Shown piece by piece: positions 32,018 to 41,831 of a DNA stretch of 64,000 nucleotides. Numbering within the stretch: position 1 is the stretch's first letter; each line of letters starts with the position of its first letter. The translations under genes and the position numbers were made by a program. The notes under the pieces are model-generated. The model searched no databases. It was given only the letters and a program-made list of their open reading frames with translations, and was not told where the DNA came from. Origin of the DNA: Mayamaea pseudoterrestris (Eukaryota > Bacillariophyta > Bacillariophyceae > Sellaphorales > Sellaphoraceae); assembly GCA_027923505.1 (NCBI GenBank), contig BROI01000003.1:372001-436000 (forward strand), in the 5' to 3' direction.

Positions 32018-33829
32018 TTAAAGCACAGAATCCTCGTCCGCATCTACCAATGGCCGGCGGCGAAAGCCGACAAACGAACCGGAAACAACTCGTCTCCTCC
32101 ACCACTCATCTGGTCTGTCGACCCCGTCCATTTGATCAGTGACTAACACACCATGCGACATTCGTCCTCCAGCACAGGCCTTTTTAGAACCAAAGGCATG
32201 GAATGCCAACCCATCGGACGACCAATACTGGCCATGCAGTCGACAATTTAGCCGAAATCGAATCTTCTTCAGCAGCTTCTCATTTCTTCTCGTCCATGGC
32301 AACAAACCAGCCCTCCTTGGAAGCTGTCGTTCGACGCGACTGTTGCTACAAAGAACGAGCTCGTCAAAATACCGATCAGTGGCGCAATATGGGTTTGGAA
32401 GTGCCTCCCATTTTCCGTGTATGGATGTCAAAATTGCGTTTAGATTGCTTCTCGCCAAAGAGGCTGTTTCGTTAACTTTAGGCTCCAAGCTAAAGGTACC
32501 ATTCGAAAACATGGATAGTCGACACGGGTACTCCTGAGGCAAGTCCCATTTAAAACGTGGCACTAACGTAGCAGGCGCGTGCGTCTTGATATGCGGAAAA
32601 ATGACCGTTTCATAATCGTCGCGACTGCACTTTAAAAGCAAATCCCATTCACCAATTGCCAGCTGGGAGGCTCGATGGACGCTCGGCGTCAATGCAGTAT
32701 TGGCAGCAGCGGCACATGATAGCAAGGCAAACAAACACATGAATTTAGTAAAGCCAAAGGAGGGGCCGGCTGATGATTTCGGGCTACTAGAAACGGAAAC
32801 TTTTGCTGCATTCTGCGGCTAAACGGAAGTAGAGATTGTGTTGAGATTGCGCGTCATTAGTCACCGCGCAGTAATGCAGCAAATGTGTCCATAAAACATA
32901 CTCACTGCACTCACATCTTCGCTTCTAGCTTGTCGAAACAAGTCGGCAAATGGAATCTTGTCAGGCAGCAGCATGTCGCCAGGAGGATTGGCATCTGCAT
33001 CAGCATCCATTCCTTCATTCGGATCATACGGATAGCACCACACAATCAATCGACGAGAAAGCTTGATAAGTTGCTGCATCCTCGCCTGTTTTTGTTTCAA
33101 AAGTTGTCCGTTTACTTTTGTTGTTTCATCCGCGTCGTCGTCATCCCGAAAGACAAGCGTCACTGGAGGTTTTCGCTTCGCGTCATCTTCCAATCGATAG
33201 GCAAGCTGTATCGATGTCCCAAACGCATAATAGATATCCTTTGCCTTCTTGTTAGCATTCTCTTGCTGTCGCACTAGCTCTGCAGCAAGTTGCTTCTTAC
33301 TCAGCTGCCGCTTTCGCTTGGTCTTTTGACTGCCTTGTTTTAGCTGTTGCTGCTTCATATTCGTTTCACCAACTTCAATAGGTATACCTCCTGGGCCAAG
33401 TACGGGTGGTAGCTTTTCTCCAGTCTGCTTGGCGAGTGAAACCTCAAGTTCACTCGCAAACATTCGAGGCAACACTGATGACTGCAAGAGCGTAAAGAAT
33501 TGGTTTGTGTAATCGGAATGATTCTGTTGGAACCATGTTAAATCTTGCCGTCGTACGTGGAAGAGAATTTCAGCAGAGTGATACGCGCCAACTCGAATTT
33601 CCAAATAGGTTCTTGGACCATTTAGCTTCATGATGAGGTACTGACAATGAAGCGGCGCTGATATATAATGCTTGGCAAGCAGCACCATGCTCCATCGTCC
33701 ATCGGCGGCTGTCGAAAGCGAAACTGAAACGTCGTGGCAAGTCGCATCGGTTTTAAGTCTGAGTCCCGCTGCGTCAATTATGCACGCTCGAATCTGCGGC
33801 AACGCTCGAGATTCGGATGAATGGCGCGG
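32018..33829 (-). CDS. Unknown protein, probably two or more exons, with an internal hydrophobic segment
   Basis: Two long minus-strand frames lie end to end: ~33829-32915 and 32818-32018. Between them 32914-32819 (96 bp) has donor GTGAGT, a GACTAATGAC branch and a GTTTAG acceptor, and the splice is in phase, so I read one gene. The N-part contains HYISAPLHCQYLIMKLNG, a Lys/Gln-rich stretch (~170-200), YYAFGTSIQLAYRLEDD, and WCYPYDPNEGMD. The C-part begins with a hydrophobic stretch (FMCLFALLSCAAAANTA) then WDLLLKCSRDDYETVIFPHI and FKWDLPQEYPCRL. No family recognised. Alternative: the second frame is its own gene with a signal peptide, starting at ATG 32740. No in-frame ATG opens the first exon; an upstream exon is likely. 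Confidence 0.6.
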
Positions 33830-34102
33830 TCGAGCCTTTCATCCTAATCAACAAGCCGACGTTTTGGAATCATCCATTGCGCTGTGTCTTTGTTGTTACA
33901 ATTTAATCTATTGATCTTGCTGAGCAGGAAAATCTAGCTGCTCATTTGTGGAAGGAACCGTCGTGGCTGTTCGTGTCGGCGCTTGAAGCAACATCTTTCT
34001 CTTCTTCATGCAACTGCATTTCGAATTTCTTCTTCGCATCTAGCCGTTAACAATCTTGTTATTTGCAGCGGAGGAACAAATCATCTGACGACTAGGCGAA
34101 AC

Positions 34103-36022
34103 ATGCCGTCCGTTGAGACTTCTCAGATGGTGCAGGCTGATGATCCGGACGACCCGATTGCCACGAGAAACCTCAATTCACTCAATGCTGCCTACGAAAC
34201 GGCATCGGTATTGACGGCGAGCAATCCGCCCTTGGTTGGAAGTGGCGCCGTAAGCGTAGTTCCAGATTTGATGGAAGTCTACGAAAACATGACAAAGAGC
34301 AGTACGCCGCAGGATGTTGTTGGAGGGTCCTCGTCACAAACGAATGCCTCGAAACCGGATGAAACATCCTATGCAGGACCTTACTACACGAAGCAACAAC
34401 AAAATACACAGCACTTGCAGTGGATGCAGAACGGAGCAGCAATGGAATTCACAGTTCCTCCAATTCCAGAGGAAGCACTAGCAGCTTTGTCCGACCCTCC
34501 ACAACTGATTAATTCTACTTCAACTGCGACGGAGCTCGCAACTACATCGCCTACAACATCTTCAAACACTAGCTCTGCATCCGCCGTGACGGCTCGCCGC
34601 AGCAATAAGCGACCGCAAGCAAGCATAAGTAAAGATAGTGACACGAATAGCAACAGTAATGCTGCGTCGCCAGCAAATACTCAAAACGATTCCGAATCAG
34701 ACGAGACGGATAATGGTCGCAACTCGCGACGGAAAACCAAGTCCGACAAGGAAAAGAATGATGGACGATGGTCCAAGCGATTCACTTGGCCGGAGAATTT
34801 GCATCGAGACTTTTGTTCCGCTATTTTTGACGTTGGATTAAAGCATGCTAGTCCGACGCAAGTTATGGAATTCATGCCCAAGCATACGGATATTACTTCG
34901 GAGCGAATCAAGAGCCATTTACAAAAGTATCGGTTACATCGATCCAAAAACAAACAGGAATTCATGTCATCCTTTGATGCGACGCTGAAGAATTTGAAAC
35001 TGAATGGGATTGATCCGACTGTAAAGTCACTGGCTGGCGGCGAAATGGCAGCGTATTTGGCGTACTCGGAATGTACCGATCAAAAGGGTGGCAAGTTGAA
35101 CAGCAATAAACACACTAACGAAGAACCGAATCCAAAAGCAGCCGGCGCAGCCAAAGAAGACAAGAAATTAGCTGTCGCTGATCAGCCAATGCAAGGTTGC
35201 CTTATCATTCCTCGACTCAGCGAAGTCGAAAAGACATCGCCACTTGGAATGTCTCTTGGCTACTTGATGGGTCTCTTCTTTAGTCTCAAGCAACAGCTCA
35301 TGACGCAGCGTGCTGCCCAAGCCGGTCATGTACATTTCGCACCTTCGACAATGTCATTGCATCCACCGGCAATTACGGCACTGGAAGCGTTTGCCAAGCC
35401 TGGTACAATGACTACAACTGTCGGCATTAACTTTGACATGAAGGTCAAGGGACTTGGACAAGCATCTTTGACTCTGCCAGACGGAGCGACTGCGGCTCAG
35501 CGAAGCAATCTAGAGGAAAGCACGCTTATGAAACGCGAAATGGACAACCAGATGGCCTTTCAAAACAAAATGCGTGCATTGAAGCAACAGGAACTCAACA
35601 AATATCGGACAACATCATCCGAGTCAGAAACCGTGAGGCACCCTGCCGACGACCACCATCATCATGCAGGCGCAGACGATAGAAGTCACCACTTGCCGGA
35701 TCTTGCACCGCAACATCATTCACTGTCACACAACATGTCCCATTCTCATCCTCCACAACATTCACAATACCAGCACGATGGGCACCATCACTATTCAACG
35801 AATGATGCCTCCGTCGACTATCAGCAGCAACATCACCATCATCAACCTCACGACGACCCTGCGTCGGATCACTTCCACCAGGACGACCATAGTGATCATG
35901 ATGGTGGTAGCAGCGGCGGCGGCAGAACACGAGGCATGTCCCTGGGTGGGCAACACGACGACTTTTGGAATAACACCGACATGATGGACGACCAGCTTTT
36001 TGAGTTCTTATTGAATAATTAA
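34103..36022 (+). CDS. GARP/SHAQKYF-type single-MYB transcription factor with His/Gln-rich tail
   Basis: 639 aa from the first in-frame ATG (34103). The single MYB-like domain at ~221-278 reads GRWSKRFTWPENLHRDF, then SPTQVMEFMPKH and ERIKSHLQKYRLHRSKN; SHLQKYR is the third-helix signature of the GARP/SHAQKYF class common in stramenopiles. The preceding region is Ser/Thr/Asn-rich with KRPQASISKDS. A conserved-looking block follows (CLIIPRLSEVEKTSPLGMSLGYLMGLF). The last ~130 residues are His/Asp/Gln-rich, a possible activation or metal-sensitive tail. Just upstream, TTATTTGCAG ending at 34068 looks like the acceptor of a 5' UTR intron. Target genes unknown. Confidence 0.88.
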   Translation: MPSVETSQMVQADDPDDPIATRNLNSLNAAYETASVLTASNPPLVGSGAVSVVPDLMEVYENMTKSSTPQDVVGGSSSQTNASKPDETSYAGPYYTKQQQNTQHLQWMQNGAAMEFTVPPIPEEALAALSDPPQLINSTSTATELATTSPTTSSNTSSASAVTARRSNKRPQASISKDSDTNSNSNAASPANTQNDSESDETDNGRNSRRKTKSDKEKNDGRWSKRFTWPENLHRDFCSAIFDVGLKHASPTQVMEFMPKHTDITSERIKSHLQKYRLHRSKNKQEFMSSFDATLKNLKLNGIDPTVKSLAGGEMAAYLAYSECTDQKGGKLNSNKHTNEEPNPKAAGAAKEDKKLAVADQPMQGCLIIPRLSEVEKTSPLGMSLGYLMGLFFSLKQQLMTQRAAQAGHVHFAPSTMSLHPPAITALEAFAKPGTMTTTVGINFDMKVKGLGQASLTLPDGATAAQRSNLEESTLMKREMDNQMAFQNKMRALKQQELNKYRTTSSESETVRHPADDHHHHAGADDRSHHLPDLAPQHHSLSHNMSHSHPPQHSQYQHDGHHHYSTNDASVDYQQQHHHHQPHDDPASDHFHQDDHSDHDGGSSGGGRTRGMSLGGQHDDFWNNTDMMDDQLFEFLLNN

Positions 36023-36046
36023 CAAACAATTATTACTTTTCAATTC

Positions 36047-37015
36047 TTATATTTCATTAGCTATTCGACTGGAGACCGACAAGCACCAGGCAATGTCGCG
36101 CGGGGTGAAGCTTCGCGCCTGATTGGATCCCAGGACTATAATACGAGACTGTCCAGCCGGCAAGATCAACACAGCCTGCGTGTTGCTCGGAAGGTATGTA
36201 AACTCTATTCTGCCCGGCAAGTTTTGCAGCGTCGGTAGATACGTTTCTTGTTGCAGCGCAGCATTCATGTTGCATCGATCAATAATCGGAGTGCTGGAAG
36301 GAACTTGAATTTGCGTATCTATTGGTAGAACGCCTTTCAATGCCACAATCGACCATGATTGATCATCATTGTTATATTGCAAAAGCACTGCACTCATTGT
36401 CGGCGTCGCTGCAATGATCGCCGAAAGGCCCCATTCGATCGTTGCCTTCTCGTGGTTCGTCATGCGAGTCGCACCGTCAAGAAACGAAACGTCGTCCTGT
36501 AATGTCCCAATGAGTTCCACCTGTTCGGCCAATACTGTATCAACGTTGAGTTTTGAGACTCCATTCACCAATACGGATCCGCAGGCAAGCAGCGCCAGTA
36601 GATTGGACCTTGTCTCTTGCTCCAAGACGGCAGTTGACGTTTCCGGTTCGTCAAACGACGACGCAAACCATAATCGATTCACCAATAGTATCAGCACGCC
36701 AATGAGACCAAAGGCAATGGAACTCATGTCCGAAGTGATAAAGGAAAGAATGGAGTCTACTGGGTTTGTTGTCACTGAATCGTCGAAGGTGGCTGCTTCG
36801 GAGAAGCGCACGCGAGGTTCTTGGGGTGAAGTGCCATCATTGTCAGCATCGAAAGGCGACTGTCGAAGTTGATGGCTCGTTCGATCTATTTGCTTTTGAG
36901 TAGTAAAAGCATGTATATGACAGCTGCTCCAAAGTAGGATGCAAAAAAGCAGCAAGTAGTTTAAAAAACGAACGCACCGACGCGAAGGATCCGCCATGGT
37001 CGAATTGTGTGTCAT
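36047..37015 (-). CDS. CCB2/CCB4-like cytochrome b6 haem-c(i) assembly factor, plastid-targeted
   Basis: 322 aa from ATG 37015 (a second ATG is at 36997). Residues ~17-38 are a signal peptide (FLNYLLLFCILLWSSCHIHAF) ending in HIHAF|TTQ, an ASAFAP-like plastid motif. Two membrane segments follow (IAFGLIGVLILLVNRLWF and LLALLACGSVLVNGVSKL), then a soluble part with EWGLSAIIAATPTMSAVLLQY, ILPAGQSRIIVLGS and SFTPRDIAWCLSVSSRI. This layout fits the CCB2_CCB4 family (CCB4 more than CCB2), which attaches haem c(i) to cytochrome b6 in thylakoids. The stop lies 25 bp from the GARP gene's stop on the other strand. Confidence 0.75.
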   Translation of the reverse strand: MTHNSTMADPSRRCVRFLNYLLLFCILLWSSCHIHAFTTQKQIDRTSHQLRQSPFDADNDGTSPQEPRVRFSEAATFDDSVTTNPVDSILSFITSDMSSIAFGLIGVLILLVNRLWFASSFDEPETSTAVLEQETRSNLLALLACGSVLVNGVSKLNVDTVLAEQVELIGTLQDDVSFLDGATRMTNHEKATIEWGLSAIIAATPTMSAVLLQYNNDDQSWSIVALKGVLPIDTQIQVPSSTPIIDRCNMNAALQQETYLPTLQNLPGRIEFTYLPSNTQAVLILPAGQSRIIVLGSNQARSFTPRDIAWCLSVSSRIANEI

Positions 37016-37150
37016 TCGTCGCGCGCTCGATTTCACGTCGCACCATGACTCAGTCGTCGCAGCACGACCCAAAGTTCGCAGAACAAAAATCGAACCAACG
37101 TTTGACACAAAATTCGGCCGTCACCTCTATTCTTCTTCCTCACTCCGACC

Positions 37151-38770
37151 ATGATGGAGGAGCCGCTCCTGACTCGCATCCTTCGCGAAGACATTAATGA
37201 TCAAGACATCATGGATCATGTAGATCATGACGACGCGTTGACGAGACCACCTTCTTCGTTACCATCCACTGGCTCGTCTTCTGCTTCCGCCATTTTCAAC
37301 TTTACCAACGCCATGATTGGAGCAGGTTGCCTTGGACTGGGCAGCGCCATGGCCAAGTCGGGCGGCCTACTGAGTATTTTGACACTCGTCGTCTTTGCCT
37401 GGCTCTTCAAGCAGTCGCTGGATTTGTTGATTGCACTGAGTTTGCGCCATGACGCGCCAACGTATGAAGGACTGGCGCAACTCGCGCTGGGCCACTATGG
37501 AAGACTGGGACTCATGGCGAGCAAGTTTCTCTACTCGTTTGGATGTCTCGTGGCCTACGTCGTGGTTGTCAAGGATAATTTGGGACCGGCGTTGCAGAGT
37601 TTGTTGTTTGGAAATGAGGGAGACGGCAGCTACGATGATGACACGATTATGTCAACCATGCACGCAATGTTAAAGAACGACGTTGTGGTCACTTGGAGCG
37701 TTGGAGTATTGGTCATGCTTCCACTCTGCTTGCTTCGCGACATGACGCCGCTCGCAACCTTTAGTGTTGTTTCCGTGTTTGGAATGATTACGATTACAGC
37801 CATTGTCATTTACCTGTTTGCGTCACCAACAAGTTCGGAATCAATTCGCATGCCAGGGGTAGGAACACTCTACGAGCACTGGTTTGAGATACGTCCTGCC
37901 TACTTGGAATGCTTGGGAACCTTTGTGTTTACCTACGCGTCGCAGCATGTGGTTCACATGGCGTTTTCCTCGCTCAAGCCAGAGTTGCGCACGTTGGAGG
38001 AGTGGCAAACCATTTCCAAGTACGCCATTGGCTTGTCAGCCTTTGTCTCAACAACTGTTGGGGTCTTTGTCTACATGACATTTTGGGAGTCGACGGAGAG
38101 TGACATTTTTGACATGTATCCAAGCATACCCATTGTGAACTTGGCCAAGATGCTACTGTGCTTTACTTTACTTTTGACATTTCCACTTCCATTCTTTACA
38201 TGCCGAGAGCTGTTTTTGCTCTTCATCACGACGGCCGACAATGACGAAGAGGCTGATTTGCGACTCATTGAGACAACGCCAAGCACACACGACAATCCTG
38301 ATGATCCCTTGCTGGAGCTGGAGTCATGCTCGTTGGATGGCAGTGCTGGACATTTACCAGGCAGGACGAGGCATGTTCGCGTATCCTCGTTTCATGATTC
38401 CGCGATATCCAGACAGCTCTGCTTTGACGACGATGAGGACGAAATCTGGAGGTTTAGTGGGTGGAGGTCTCGTGTGTTTCGCTCGCCGATTCAAGACTTG
38501 CAGCTCAAGCTTCCTTATCATTTCATATGGACCATCACCATGTGGTTCATCGTCATTTATCTAGCCATTGCAGCTCCCAATTTGGGCGATGTATTGAATG
38601 TGGTCGGCTGCGCATCAGGCACAATGATTGCGTTTCTGTTTCCTGGTGCGATTGCATATCGGCTGGAAGGTTATAGCTGGAAAGCAGCCTTGATTTTTGG
38701 AACCGGTCTGGTGATTGCACCAGTAGGAACGTACTTCAGCGTTAAGAAACTTATTGAGGATTTGATATAG
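37151..38770 (+). CDS. Amino acid/auxin permease (AAAP, SLC38-like)
   Basis: 539 aa, single exon. After an acidic N-terminus, SAIFNFTNAMIGAGCLGLGSAMAKSGG is the TM1 signature of the AAAP/SLC38 family. About 11 membrane segments follow (for example FLYSFGCLVAYVVVVKDNLGP, FSVVSVFGMITITAIVIYLF, AIGLSAFVSTTVGVFVYMTFW). A cytosolic loop of ~100 Asp/Ser-rich residues (~360-455) between TM8 and TM9 is larger than usual. NVVGCASGTMIAFLFPGAIAYRL is the conserved near-C-terminal helix. Substrate likely neutral amino acids by family; not provable here. The start lies 135 bp from the divergent CCB-like gene, so they share a promoter region. Confidence 0.9.
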   Translation: MMEEPLLTRILREDINDQDIMDHVDHDDALTRPPSSLPSTGSSSASAIFNFTNAMIGAGCLGLGSAMAKSGGLLSILTLVVFAWLFKQSLDLLIALSLRHDAPTYEGLAQLALGHYGRLGLMASKFLYSFGCLVAYVVVVKDNLGPALQSLLFGNEGDGSYDDDTIMSTMHAMLKNDVVVTWSVGVLVMLPLCLLRDMTPLATFSVVSVFGMITITAIVIYLFASPTSSESIRMPGVGTLYEHWFEIRPAYLECLGTFVFTYASQHVVHMAFSSLKPELRTLEEWQTISKYAIGLSAFVSTTVGVFVYMTFWESTESDIFDMYPSIPIVNLAKMLLCFTLLLTFPLPFFTCRELFLLFITTADNDEEADLRLIETTPSTHDNPDDPLLELESCSLDGSAGHLPGRTRHVRVSSFHDSAISRQLCFDDDEDEIWRFSGWRSRVFRSPIQDLQLKLPYHFIWTITMWFIVIYLAIAAPNLGDVLNVVGCASGTMIAFLFPGAIAYRLEGYSWKAALIFGTGLVIAPVGTYFSVKKLIEDLI

Positions 38771-39069
38771 CATACACATAGTTTCTGCTCCATTTACTTT
38801 AGTCTGTCGCAAGTTAGAATATTACACAAATTCGCTGCAGTTGGCATGATTGACTATCATTACATAGCTGAATGTTGATGTCCGATTGACATACTCCATA
38901 GTATTTAGTCACGCTTCCCGATGAATGACGTGGACTTTATCGTTTTCGTTTTCCTCGACCTGACGCCTGCCGACGATGACGATGGTTGCGTTCACCTTGA
39001 CAGCGACAACACCTTATCCTGATTCATTCTATCACAAGCGTCTCAACTGACAAGTTACACACATAAACG
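38771..39069. other. Intergenic upstream of the small plastid protein gene
   Basis: About 300 bp. No gene seen. It holds the 3' UTR of the permease and the promoter of the 104-aa gene. Confidence 0.3.
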
Positions 39070-39473
39070 ATGAAGTCATCCTTGCGCCTTTCCTCAGCTA
39101 TCATGCTCCTCGCATGCCTCTGCGCCGCGACTGCGTTCACCAGCCCAAAGCTTCCAGTTATAGCGACGCGATCGAGAGTCTCACAGACCACACCTCCACT
39201 GTTCGGCTTTTTGGGTGACAAGGAGCGGGACGGCCTAACGCGAGACTCGGAGCCGGATCAGTTCTTTTCAACGTGAGTTTGTCAGCGCGGGGGGTCATCA
39301 GGCTCGACGTACGTTCGTGATGCTTAACTCACTAATTGTCTGTTCTTCTCATCGTTTATAGCAACACGGACAAGATGACTGACGCGGAAAAGCTACCCAT
39401 TGCCCTCGCAGGAATTGCCTTTATTACTGTTCCCTTTATCGCCGGGCTGATTGCTTTGTACGCTTCCAAATGA
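39070..39473 (+). CDS. Small plastid-targeted single-helix protein, two exons
   Basis: Exons 39070-39272 and 39362-39473; intron of 89 bp with GTGAGT donor and TTATAG acceptor. The product is 104 aa. MKSSLRLSSAIMLLACLCAATAFTSPKLP is a signal peptide with the junction ATAF|TSP, typical of diatom plastid proteins. The mature part (about 80 residues) includes PPLFGFLGDKERDG and ends with one hydrophobic helix (LPIALAGIAFITVPFIAGLIALY) plus ASK. Such size and layout fit small thylakoid photosystem or assembly subunits; I cannot assign a specific one. Splicing removes an in-frame stop that would otherwise cut the protein after 68 residues. Confidence 0.8.
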
Positions 39474-40241
39474 ACAAGATATGGAAGATTTCCTGCAAGA
39501 CTCGCAGGTTGGCGCTGTTGCCTGTTGTGAATTCGAACACTGACTGAGAACTAAACCAAACTGAGAATGCCAAATAAATGCTATATCAAAGCGCTAACAA
39601 AATTTACCGGTAGTGAGTTTACTTTGTTGTCATACTTGCTCAATGGCCAACCAGTACGCCACTTTGTAGGTCCAGGCGCTAGTGATCTGCTGCTTGAGTT
39701 GGCACTATGCTGTATAAATAAACTAGGAGATCTTGCAGATATCTCATTCTTCGTTTGATAAATAAGAAAGCATCACACATACTGTGCTTGGATGTTGTAA
39801 GCGCTTGACATGCTGTTCTGAAAGGTGATACATAGCTAAGTTGATGGCGCGCCCGCGTGTCCAGAAATCGGACATGCTCATCGAATTTCGATCAGCAAAC
39901 TACGCCCCTCCGTGACGTGTTGATGTCCGCGCTTCGGACACTCCTTAGAGAACTCTCGGGAAGGCAAGCTAATCATGGATTATAGAGGCTATTACAAGCG
40001 GTCGCAGAGAAGTTCATTGCGGGTTCTGCGGTTCTTGGCTTCAATTGCCATGACGCGCCGGCCAATCGGAACGGAAGGTTCCATCCGGTTTGGACGAGTT
40101 CTTTGGCCAAAGCTGAGCGCCCTTCTTCCGCGTCGAAGACCTGCGTGCCCCTTGGAATAACTTACACAAATAATCGAATCGACTCAAGTCCTTCGAGTCG
40201 CCAAGTTGTTATTACTTTATTGACGATAGACTACCACCAAC
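39474..40241. other. Intergenic stretch, no supported gene
   Basis: About 770 bp with only short frames (61-63 codons) on the plus strand and no domain. Contains a second copy of the 14-mer GATGGCGCGCCCGC near 39844. It probably includes 3' and 5' UTRs of the flanking genes. Confidence 0.4.
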
Positions 40242-41413
40242 ATGCCTCCATTCACAGAAGTCATGGGTTTGGACAATGAAAGCTTTAGCTCGGCGTTGAG
40301 CGTTAGCGGATCCGGCCACCTCCGACACAAGATATTTCCAGACCGAATGCTAAATTTCCAACAATTCGGCTCTATCGAAACCGACACTGAAGCTACAAGG
40401 GACTGCTACATAAAAGAGTTTGCCCTTGCGCTGCAACAACTAGAGGACCAAGTCGAGCACCTCCTGGAGACGCAGAGTGTGGACGAGTCAATCGCTTCCT
40501 CATCTCCAGTCAACGACGCGTGTGTCTACAGTCTACGTCACAAGATGCCTCATTTTCTGCAGAGAGCATCCTTACTCATTGATCAGCTCAAGAAGCAAAA
40601 GGTCAATGAGCTCGTGGTGGCGAAACTTCGCTGCAGCTTTGGCATGGCAGCTGCTGTCCAATTTTTGGACACGATCGAGTACGGTCTAGCTTGTCCAGCC
40701 CGAGAAATCATTGATGAGCGATTGTCCATGCTACTTGACGAGGTGGCTCGATTGACCGACAATGACCCGTATTTCAAGTTTCGCGTTTCCAACTGGGCCG
40801 CACCTTCGCTCAAGCTGGCCTTTGACTTGCCGGCAAGCAAACCAGCGACAGTTGACATTCGAAACAGCTTCCCCATTTCCGTCACGGTTGAACCAATTGT
40901 CACATACCCGGCGGAAGATTTGTACAGTATATATAAAGAGCTTTCCAAGCCTCGCATTTGTTCAGTGGAGATTGAGCAGTGCAAGCACACTCGTCTCGGG
41001 TTTGCCGAGGGCGCTGGCGTCATTGGAACGGCCTGCGTCAAGATTCGATTGACGCCCATGCATGGGCAAGGTTCATCAAACGACCTTCGTTCCTCTTCTT
41101 GGGGATCAAGGCACAGTCTTGACAAGATTGTCATCAAAGAGGCGAGGGTGTAAGTGCATCATCATTGTCGGATGGCATGATATCTGGCTCAATTTGTCAA
41201 TCGAAACTAACGCACGTCCCAATATGCATCTGCTTTCTTCTAAGCATTCAAGAGAACTCGTATCCGCCGAAACCTCGCACTGCAGTTGATCTTTACACGT
41301 CGGAGGGACACGGCGACCCGGGCGTTACCATTACACTTATCATCAAAACTTGCGAAACTGAGCATGGCGAATCACCCAAGCTAAGCATTGGCTTGTCTTT
41401 GGCCACGCTTTGA
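40242..41413 (+). CDS. Unknown protein, two exons
   Basis: Exons 40242-41149 and 41245-41413; intron of 95 bp with donor GTAAGT and acceptor TTCTAAG. The product is 358 aa. The first half is predicted mostly helical (KEFALALQQLEDQVEHLLE, FLQRASLLIDQLKKQKVNELVVAKL). The second half looks beta-rich (KFRVSNWAAPSLKLAFDLP, SFPISVTVEPIVTYP, GVIGTACVKIRLTP, PGVTITLIIKTCE). No catalytic motif, signal peptide or membrane segment was seen. Function unknown; possibly a lineage-specific soluble protein. Confidence 0.75.
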
Positions 41414-41831
41414 CTGAAAATGTGTCAGGCGCAGCTGTTGAAGAGATGATGTATATCTCTGCTCACCTGTACTTTCGCCCTTCCATGCATTGCCATCCGC
41501 TGTACATCCTATAGCCGTCACTACTGGTCGCAGCCTTACGTTAAGAGCGCTCACAGCCAAATCATCATTTAATATTTAGTTTCACTGCTACTTACCTAGC
41601 ACCATGTTGTATTTCATCTCCAGTTCTTTGCACTGCTAAATGAAAGGACCGAAAAAGTGTGTAGCGTTTGAGCGTGTGTTGGTGCGACAAATCTTGCTTT
41701 GATTGCCTCGCACACCGCGCAGCACGACTGCGTCGCCACCATGGGCGCGTATCTCACATTATTCTTAGCTTTGCAACGAGCAAGCCACCCTGCTTGTTAT
41801 TAGAGGCGTTTGACGAGTAATTCGATTAATC
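41414..41831. other. Intergenic upstream of HUS1
   Basis: About 420 bp. No gene, RNA or repeat recognised; presumed promoter and UTR sequence. Confidence 0.3.
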
